From: Silene latifolia
Lineage: Eukaryota > Streptophyta > Magnoliopsida > Caryophyllales > Caryophyllaceae
Assembly: GCF_048544455.1 (NCBI RefSeq)
Contig: NC_133526.1
Span: 12,168,001 to 12,232,000 of the forward strand
Length of the DNA stretch: 64,000 nt
Reading direction: 5' to 3'
This document shows, piece by piece, positions 56,408 through 64,000 of this stretch. Position 1 is the first letter of the stretch; every line of letters starts with the position of its first letter. The notes beneath the pieces are model-generated. The model saw only the letters and a list, made by a program, of their open reading frames with translations. It was not told the DNA's origin and searched no databases. The position numbers and the translations under genes were made by a program.

Positions 56408-59038
56408 ATACCGGTGTGGTCTTACTTTGGTCCTTCGAGGCTTTTTTATTCTTCTTTGCCTTAACTTAGTCCGTTTTTTTACGCAAATTCAAGTCATAAA
56501 TTCACAATAACCTTGATTTTAATTTTAGTTCAATTTCGTTCTGGTTTATTTTGATATCGATTACGCCCTAAACGGCTTGTAGTTTTTTGGTTCGAATGCG
56601 GATTGAGTCGGATATTTGACAATAGTTTCAGGTTATAATAATTAATGAGAGGATTCAATAAGTTTTTATCTCGAGTCAATTAGTTTAACTTATACCTGGT
56701 TCATATGCATTCAGGTTCGAATATCTTTCGGATATGTAGAATTTAGTTCAATTTCGATTTAATTTAGCTTGAAACGGTTATAGGTAGTAGTGTAGTACAC
56801 TTTAGATTATGCATATTATTGGTTATTAGTTCAAATATCAATTCAGATATTATATCACTCTATTTTTAATGTTCATAGTTTATTGTATTAGATCTACTCG
56901 ACAATGTCTATTAGTAAACATATCTATTATAAATTAGTGGGTGCATAGAGAAACGTGATATAGTCGTATTGTTAATTTTTCTATCATATTTTTGACAATA
57001 GGATCGATCATTCTCAACGATTACATATGGAAGCTCAACACAGCTTTAGATACAACTTGAGCTTTCTTGTTCATCATCGAGGGATAATGCCAATAGACGA
57101 ACAGTGGAATTGACTAACATAATTTAGGATGTCATCATAGAAGCAGCAAGCCCGGCCCGCCAGCTCCGGCTTATCCTAGGGGTCGGTTCAGGGCCTGCTT
57201 AAGTGAGCCCAACCCGCCTTTGGGTCAGCCCGGCCCATGCACATGTCTATTTCAACCTATGTTTGTGGCCACTGACAATTTATTTCTTAAAAAAAATAAT
57301 TGAAAATTGAAAACGAGTTTGATGTTCGTATTCGGGTCTGGTTGACTATATCCAGATCCATATCTCTTTCCAAAACAAAGAACTTGTATACGACCCTAGG
57401 ATTCATATTCGCCCATTAAGGTAGGGTAATGCATATCCGAGTAAAGTACATGATGTAATGATATCCCAAAATCGACAAAATTGACCTCGACTGTTCCGAA
57501 TAACCTCTCTCGCCACCCGAGTTCATGACCCGAGTTTGACTGGAACCCCGAATTGACCTCACTCGAATGTTTAGTGTTGCAAAACCGATATGTGATTATT
57601 TTATAACATTTTACCGCTTATTTAATGCCTTATCACATGTCATTTCCGCTCTTTGGAGCAATTTTTGGTACTAATAGCTTCCCTTTAGTCCATTTGGCTT
57701 TAGATAATGTTTTGTAGGTGAAACAATGCGGAATTAATGCATATTGGAGCCATTTTGGATGGATCAAGGACTTTGATGCGGAATCCTAGCTTGGAAGCGG
57801 TCTCGTCTCACTTAAAGGCCATTTGGAAGTCCTCCCAAGACATCTTGACCATTAAAGAGAAGTTATGAAGCAAGTAGAGTCGTCCCTATAGCCATCCATA
57901 TGGGACTGACCGGTATGGAAGAAGGGAAGCAAGAGATGATTGTTGGAAGTAGTCCCTAACCTTGTCCCACCGGACAGACACCCGCATCGGGGAGAGATTT
58001 CGTCCCTAAGGGACGATTCATTTCGCCCCTTTTCTCTTCCAGTTCACCTCCATTTGTTTTGCAAACACTATATATACCCCCATTTTGTAATTTTTGACAC
58101 ACAACCCTAGATCTAGTTCTCCCATATTACCAAGTTTCAAACTTTGTTAATCTTTCCCTAATTACTCTCCAATCTTTCAATAATTAGCATAATCTTAGTC
58201 TTAGAAATTGGGTTGTAATTGAATTGAAGATTTCTCCATTCTTGTTCAATCCAAGTTTCCTTCTTTTACAATTAAGTTAGTATAATTCTTTCCTTTATGC
58301 TCATTTGTTTACATTTACTTTCTCTTAAGTTTTATATCAATTGTTTGCACTTGAATCTCTCCTATTAGTTGTTAGATTTTAATTTTCTCTCTTTTGTTCA
58401 TCTTCTTCATGTTTGTAGTTGATATTTCTCATAAAAGTTTGAATCTTTTGAGTTGTTGTGTCAAAGTTTGTCCCTTTTTGCATTGATCCTGTTCCATCCT
58501 AGCTTAATTTGTTTCTTCTCATAGTTTTGTTGGTCTATTGCTTGTTTAATTGTAGTATTCAATTTCATATCATGTCTATGGTTAAAGAATCCATCTTTGT
58601 CAATTATTTTGTCTTAATAACCATGATTAGCGAGTAGTCCTTTTACTAGGACTCGATTATCCCCGACATGAGTTTCCTACTTGGTTAAGACCCATTTAAT
58701 TGGTCATTTTAGGTGGTGGTAAAGAATAATTAAGGGGATCGATTTGTGTTATTGACTTGTTGGAATTTTCTTCTTGTTCTTGACCCTTGACCATTGGTGA
58801 CAATCAATTAGGTGGAGGAGGGTGTGATTTTAACTTGTCTTTCGTTAACCTTGGTTGAGACCGAAGAGGAAAACCTTGGGAGAACACCCATAATTTTATG
58901 TTTGAAATCGACCATTGAGAGAGGGAGTGGGATGACCCGGATTTGAGACGCGAGCTTAATGAACCTAAGTCTAGTTTGAAACTCGGGATTAGGTACCCGA
59001 CCTTCAAACCCGAGAGGGGGGGTTGGAATGGCCTACTA
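56408..59038. other. Copy 2 upstream flank and spacer: no gene
   Basis: 56408-57050 matches copy 1 across the empty sites of the gypsy element (near 56845), the PIF MITE (near 56885) and the LINE (near 57040). 57051-59038 repeats the LTR-like spacer block of 44678-46663 with few differences. No coding sequence is recognised. Confidence 0.6.
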
Positions 59039-59913
59039 GTGTCCACAATCCATAATAATACGATATTGTCCGCTTTGGGCCAAGCCCTCACGGATTTACT
59101 CTTGGGCTCCTTCCCAAAAGGCCTCGTACTATTATATTTTGTAGACACTTATAAAGATGAGCTTTCATCTTTATTCTAAAGATGTGGGACAAGGGTTTGC
59201 ACCCTAACAATCCTCCCCTCAAACCAAGGACCATCATCTTGACTCGGACCTTGACCTCCATGGAGAACTCTCTCACTCTACTGCCCCCAACTTTTAGACA
59301 CCCGCATCACTAAGACTTTATAACCTCCCCGTAAACGACACACCGTGTGTCTCATGGGGCTTGTGCTACACTTGCGTACCAAACTCCTCTGCATCCAATA
59401 TACCCTGGAATGGGTCCGTATCCAAAGGCCTCGGTCGTCGCCCGGAACCGCCATTGGACCTACCATGGACCGCTTTTATTAAGCCTCGGCCTACCTCGCT
59501 CATGCTCTCCCGACGATCTTCTCTTAGACGGCCTGCCGTCTCAACGCCGTGAGACCGTGTCGCTTCTCGTGAACATATTAGCTCTCCCTCGAGCTATAGG
59601 AGTTTCACGTCTTATAGTGTACGTCCACCTTCAAGTCTTGGTCCTGATGAATCTCCGTGTCTAGCCCAAGTAAAACCTTGGGCTCTGATACCACTTGTTG
59701 TGCGGAAGCGTGAATATCCCGTGTTGGGCCTCTGCTGCGCCGGTGTCCACAATCCATAATAATACGATATTGTCCGCTTTGGGCCAAGCCCTCACGGATT
59801 TACTCTTGGGCTCCTTTCCAAAAGGTCTCGTACTATTATATTTTGTAGATACTTATAAAGATGATCTTCCATCTTTATTCTACCGATGTGGGACATGAGT
59901 TTGCACCCTAACA
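59039..59913 (-). mobile_element. TRIM-like miniature LTR retroelement, copy 2
   Basis: Full LTR 59696-59913 (218 bp), partial LTR 59039-59209, with PBS-like TGGTATCAGAGCCC and a purine tract in the same positions as in copy 1 (46664-47536). The same end is missing in both, so the truncation predates the duplication. Confidence 0.75.
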
Positions 59914-61296
59914 ATTCTAACTTCCAATGACCTTTTTTCCCACAGTTATGACAATAATCACTAGAACTTGGTCCCTTTGACTTAGGCCTATAAGACTTCT
60001 TCTTTTTCCCTCCAGTCTGAACCGTTTCCTTTTCAGCTTTAGCAACCAATCCCAAAGCCTAATTATCTACCACAACATTAGTTGCCTTCTGGCGTAACTC
60101 CCTAGTGTGAAGCGACGACTTCACCTCCTCTAGGGTCAAAGTCTCCTTATCCACCACAAGTGACTCTACAAAGTTCTCATATGATAACGGTAAAGAAACT
60201 AACAAAATAAGCGCAACATCCTCATCTTCTATCTTAACATCTAAATTACGTAGATCTAGTAAAATAGAGTTAAGCTTATCTAGATGATCCCGAAGTGACA
60301 TACCTTCTTGCATTCTGAGGCCAAAAAAACGTTGTTTCAATAACAATTTATTGGAGAGTGTTTTAGTCATATAAAGACTCTCCAATTTTGCCCACAAGTC
60401 AGCTGCAGTTTCCTCACCTGCAACTTCTGTAATAACGTCGTCTGCCAGACATAACAAGATTGTAGCATGAGCCCTTTCCTCCATTGTTACCAACTCAGAA
60501 TCCTCAGTCACCGTGACTGACGACTCAGCACCTGCCACCACCCCTGCGGCAGTCTTTGTCACCTTTGTGGAGAAACTCGGCGTCAACGGTCTCCAGATAC
60601 ACTGCTGCTTAAGCAAAGCTCTCATCTTTATCTGCCATAGTCCAAAATTATTCCTTCCCGTAAATCTGTCGATCTTTGTGGCTAACTGTTGTGCCATCAT
60701 CTCTCCCAGATCAAATAACCTAGCTCAGATGCCAATTGTTATGCGCGGAAGCGTGTTGAGACGATGCAATAACAATAGCAAAATAAAGAATACAAGAATT
60801 TACGTGGTTCACTATCAATATGATATCTACGTCCACAAGGGCCAGAGAAATATTTCACTATGTAGGAAAGAATTACAGATTACAAAAGACGAGCCCTCAA
60901 ACTTGCCTCACCAAGTTTTCTACCTTTCTCTCTTAATTAACCTAGAATATAGTCGGGTCTTTATATAGTATTATTCCACCGAAAACTATATACCTAAACT
61001 AATTAGGAAATTAAACCAAATAAACTATAAGACGGAAACCTCGCCTATAATGACCAAAACTAGTTCCATTAGGAAGATGGGGGGCCCCACTAATTTCCTA
61101 AAAAACATGTCATGCTTCACGTAAACACAATGACAAGAAATACCCGCTGAATACAGCCGTGTTTACGATCAGCAAATAAGTCTGCACAACTCAAACATTA
61201 ATTGACTTAATTCCTTAGTTTATTTTTGCCCCGTCCTTTAATCTCACTCTCACATACCCAAAACCGAATACGACTCGGACGAGTCATATTCTAACA
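59914..61296 (-). mobile_element. Ty1/copia remnant: gag part and 5' LTR, copy 2
   Basis: The LTR is 60737-61296 (560 bp). The gag region on the minus strand starts MMAQQLATKIDRF, GRNNFGLWQIKMRALL, and contains DLWAKLESLYMTKTLSNKLLLK and a CHNCGKKGHWK knuckle. The pol genes are missing. It is better preserved than its paralogue at 47537-48909 and still a partial fossil. Confidence 0.82.
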
Positions 61297-62293
61297 CTTA
61301 ATGCGATTTAATTTCATAGGTTATCGCGTATGAATTGAGGGGGTAAAGCTTAAACTGATACTAGTTTTATATTCTAACAACGAGGAAAAGAACTCGTCCA
61401 CAAGAGTTGTCGACTCTCTAGGTCGATTGAGATCCCTCCGACCTTGGTTGGTCTTGGCCAGAGGTTAGCCAAGTCACGTTGACAACTGTTAGCATGGAAG
61501 TAAGTTATATAATCCATTGTTTATATATACCACACCAATATCAAGGCAAAAAAAAAAAAAAAAAAAAGGTGAACGACATTTTCACCTTATACTATCGTAT
61601 TAGTGTAGAACTACTCTCTCTACACAAGCAAGAGAAACCTACTTTGGGCACATCATGTGCCAAAGTAGAAACTCTATCTTCCTAAACGTACTCATTTAGG
61701 TATTGGAGATGGTATATTTGGACACCCTCGGGACCCATTCCTTTACATGTGTAGGTTGAGCGAGGTCGGCACGCACGAGGAGGGACTTAGCTAATCCACA
61801 TAACTAATCATACGGCGTGTTTACTAAGAAGAATTGATTGTTTTTACGGAAACAATTTGATGCCGTCAGTAAGAAACTATACAAAAAGCCTCGCAAAGAA
61901 AATCATACTTTGAAAAAATGCACTTTTCGTAAATGCACCGCTTTCAACCATGATTCGAGGTAGAACTCGAGAACGGGGGCACGCGTAACCACACTACCTC
62001 ATTGACCTATTAACACATAACAGAATAGGGAGGTTGTTACAAGTTATTGTGAAGTTTAAAGATATTTTCATTAATTTATAAAGTAGGAAACCCATGTATA
62101 TATAGATACAGTACATACATTATAATTTTATCAATACCCAAAACACCATATTTAGATTTTCTCTCTATATAATATTTCACAAATACTTGTCTACTTCAGT
62201 AAGCTTCTTCAATGGCTTCCTTCGTCATTCCAATGGATTATACCTCATTGCACACTGATGCTTATAAGTAACAAAAGAAAATAGAGATAATCA
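61297..62293. repeat. Tandem unit, copy 3 (start only)
   Basis: Co-linear with 48910-49988 of copy 2: the downstream flank, the A-run at 61547-61567, and ATGGATTATACCTCATTG, ending with the TCA that is the complement of the alpha-galactosidase stop codon. The element at 62294 then interrupts it. It lacks a ~70-bp SINE-like segment present in copy 2. The coding exons of this third gene copy, if present, lie to the right of the window. Confidence 0.85.
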
Positions 62294-62741
62294 TGTAAGA
62301 TAAATTATAAGGATCATTGTATAGGTACATACATACCTTAGCGGAAGCAATAGTCAGATCGTCTGGAGCATATAATAATAAGTAATAAGATGATTAGTAT
62401 ACTAGGATCTTCTCCTCCCTCTTCTAGGTTTTCCTTATGTTGACAATCAATGGGGCATGTCAACCCAATAACCTATTTATATAGGTTAGAGGTATTCTAG
62501 ACATGGGAAGAGAGACCTAGCCATAATAGAAATCGTATTTGGGCCCCCATCAAAGCCATCGTATAATAAATGTTCTACACTTATCAAGTACCATCACACT
62601 ATGTACTTAACCGTCGACCGAGACATGCACCTAGGCCCAATGGATCATATAACTTTAGTGGGCTTTACCACACATTCAACCCGTTTTCATAAATAAGAAA
62701 ACCAACTAACAGAAGTCCAAATCCAACATTCTCCCACTTGG

Positions 62742-63640
62742 GCGACATTGTTGGTTTTATTAAAATATTTTGTTTCAAGAAAACATTTCGAAAACTTTTA
62801 TTTTGTAAAACGACTCTCGGGTTGAACAACATGGCCATATAAACATCTCAGTCAACAGAACTCGGTCCAATAAGCAATTTAATGTGAATCATAGCGGACA
62901 TAGTACAATTAAATTCATACAAGACCTTCCATGATCACAACACCAAAAGCTTACCGACATGAGTCCCAAGTGTGACAAAGTGTAGTGTGGTTTTAGCATA
63001 ATAGATCCAAACTTTAAGATGAGCATGCTTAACCACATTCGGTCACAGTCTCAAATAAGACCCACTTCTGAAGAAGTATTCCCCTTAATTACCTTAAAAG
63101 GTAAATACCACTTAAGGTATATTTATACTCATTAGAGATTAAACCACCCAAAGAAAGGGTAAATACACCAAAAATGGCAATGGCTAAACCGCCAAAATCC
63201 ATTAAAGGATAACTCCACCCCTAAAGGGCAAATACACCACAACCGGCAATGGCTCAAAGGCCAACATTCATTACAGGACAAAATACACCCACTAAGGGCA
63301 AAAGCTTTAATGCAGGAACATCTCTTAACGAGACACAAATTGAACTATAACAATAATCATACATGCATTAAGCTTATATTTAACATGCATACATTTAGTG
63401 AGAATTAGAACATCAACTTTATTACCGGAATCATACAGTACCTTAAGTACCAAAATATCTCAATTACAACTCCCACTAATTCAATGCATCAAAAGAAATC
63501 ATAATACTCATATCTTTAACATGCTTTTCAAAACTCAATAACCATGAGTGCTTTAGTTAATGGATCCACAATCATCTCCTCATTTAAAAGAGACACAAAC
63601 TCGATATTTCCAAGTTCAACCCATTCTTTAACTTTATGAA
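62742..63640. other. AT-rich 3' region of the copia element
   Basis: No credible coding sequence. Degenerate modules of about 60-70 bp recur at 63150-63310 (AAAGGGTAAATACACCA, GGCAATGGCT, CATTA-AGGA words). Otherwise nothing recognised. Confidence 0.45.
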
Positions 63641-63850
63641 TTTTCAAATCAAAAACTTAGGTTTGCCAGATTTTACATTCTTCTTAGTGTATAAGACTAA
63701 ACCTCTATTATCACAACTAATAGTGATAGCTTGTGTGATATGAAGAATGACCATAAAGTTATAAATGTAATATCTCAATTTCTTGACATGATGAGTGGAT
63801 GTATAACAGTCAGTAATCTTTGCCTCCATAGCAGAGGTAGACAACTAGAC
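63640..63850 (-). pseudogene. Decayed copia RNase H segment (fossil)
   Basis: The minus-strand reading MSTSAMEAKITDCYTSTHHVKKLR...ISCDNRGLVLYTKK resembles the TSTMEAE...CDN..A signature at the C-terminus of Ty1/copia pol. It is broken. Confidence 0.65.
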
Positions 63851-63980
63851 ATATTCTTTCAAGAGAGAAAAGTTATAAATGTAATATCTCAATTTCTTGA
63901 CATGATGAGTGGATGTATAACAGTCAATCTTTGCCTCCATAGCAGAGGTAGACAACTAGACATATTCTTTCAAGAGACAA
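63757..63980. repeat. ~112-bp tandem duplication in the copia element
   Basis: Two adjacent near-identical units, at 63757-63870 and 63871-63980, each containing GATGAGTGGATGTATAACAG and AGACAACTAGACATATTC. The second lacks a few bases. Confidence 0.85.
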
Positions 63981-64000
63981 CACCACCAGCTAACATAAAA

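Larger units (their letters stand above)
48910..61296. repeat. Tandem unit, copy 2
   Basis: 12,387 bp from CTTAATGCAAACG to the copia LTR end. It contains the intact gene (49986-55120) and the spacer with LTR-like block, TRIM and copia remnant in the same order as copy 1. Copies 2 and 3 share features against copy 1 (for example ATGGATTATACCTCATTG downstream of the gene), so they separated last. Confidence 0.88.
62294..64000 (-). mobile_element. Ty1/copia retrotransposon, 3' part, inserted in tandem copy 3
   Basis: The 3' LTR is 62294-62728 (435 bp, TGTAAGAT...CCAACA; TG...CA on either strand), next to a purine tract AAGTGGGAGAA (minus strand, 62729-62741). Beyond it lies about 900 bp of AT-rich 3' sequence, then a decayed RNase H segment at about 63640-63850. 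The element continues past 64000. It is broken. The left junction is immediately after the three bases of the gene's stop codon. Confidence 0.85.

Overview
This is a nuclear window from a flowering plant, very probably a eudicot. The only recognisable host genes have plant-type GT-AG introns. The rest is a dense nest of plant transposable elements: Ty3/gypsy Tat-lineage and Ty1/copia relics, a TRIM-like miniature LTR element, an L1-type LINE with a C-terminal RNase H, a CACTA/En-Spm transposon, a Helitron, and hAT, MULE, PIF/Harbinger and Stowaway elements. The species cannot be fixed from sequence alone; the Retand-like gypsy elements are only weakly suggestive of Caryophyllales.

Backbone: a tandem array of a ~12.4 kb unit carries an alpha-galactosidase gene (GH27, minus strand) followed by a retroelement-rich spacer. 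Copy 1 (9844-48909) is swollen by ~26 kb of later insertions and its gene carries a 1-bp frameshift. Copy 2 (48910-61296) holds a complete 14-exon gene (49986-55120, 404 residues). Copy 3 starts at 61297 but is cut at the stop codon of its gene by a copia element (62294 onward) that runs off the window.

Layout: 1-7880 is the 3' part of a Tat-lineage gypsy element (plus orientation), with a hAT element at 3829-5226 that itself holds a foldback MULE-type element at 4282-4939. 7881-9843 is a cluster of small inverted-repeat elements. 9844-18438 is copy 1's downstream flank, gene and promoter region. 18439-29441 is a second, end-to-end Tat-lineage element in minus orientation (target duplication ATTAT). 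29485-29860 is a PIF-type MITE. 30031-44662 is a LINE split by a 7.4 kb CACTA element (35327-42734). 44678-48909 is the spacer of copy 1. 48910-61296 is copy 2, with a Helitron in intron 1. 61297-64000 is the start of copy 3 and the copia element.

Because copies 1 and 2 are paralogous, copy 2 supplies intact empty sites for the gypsy element, the PIF MITEs and the LINE. This orders events: tandem duplication first, then these insertions in copy 1, with CACTA after the LINE. Other points for a second look: an antisense gene with its own TATA box at matching spacing in both gypsy elements; one MITE at the same site in opposite orientation in the two gene promoters; and differences between repeat copies that cluster at CAG/CTG sites, which looks like a consensus-error signature at methylated CHG sites.
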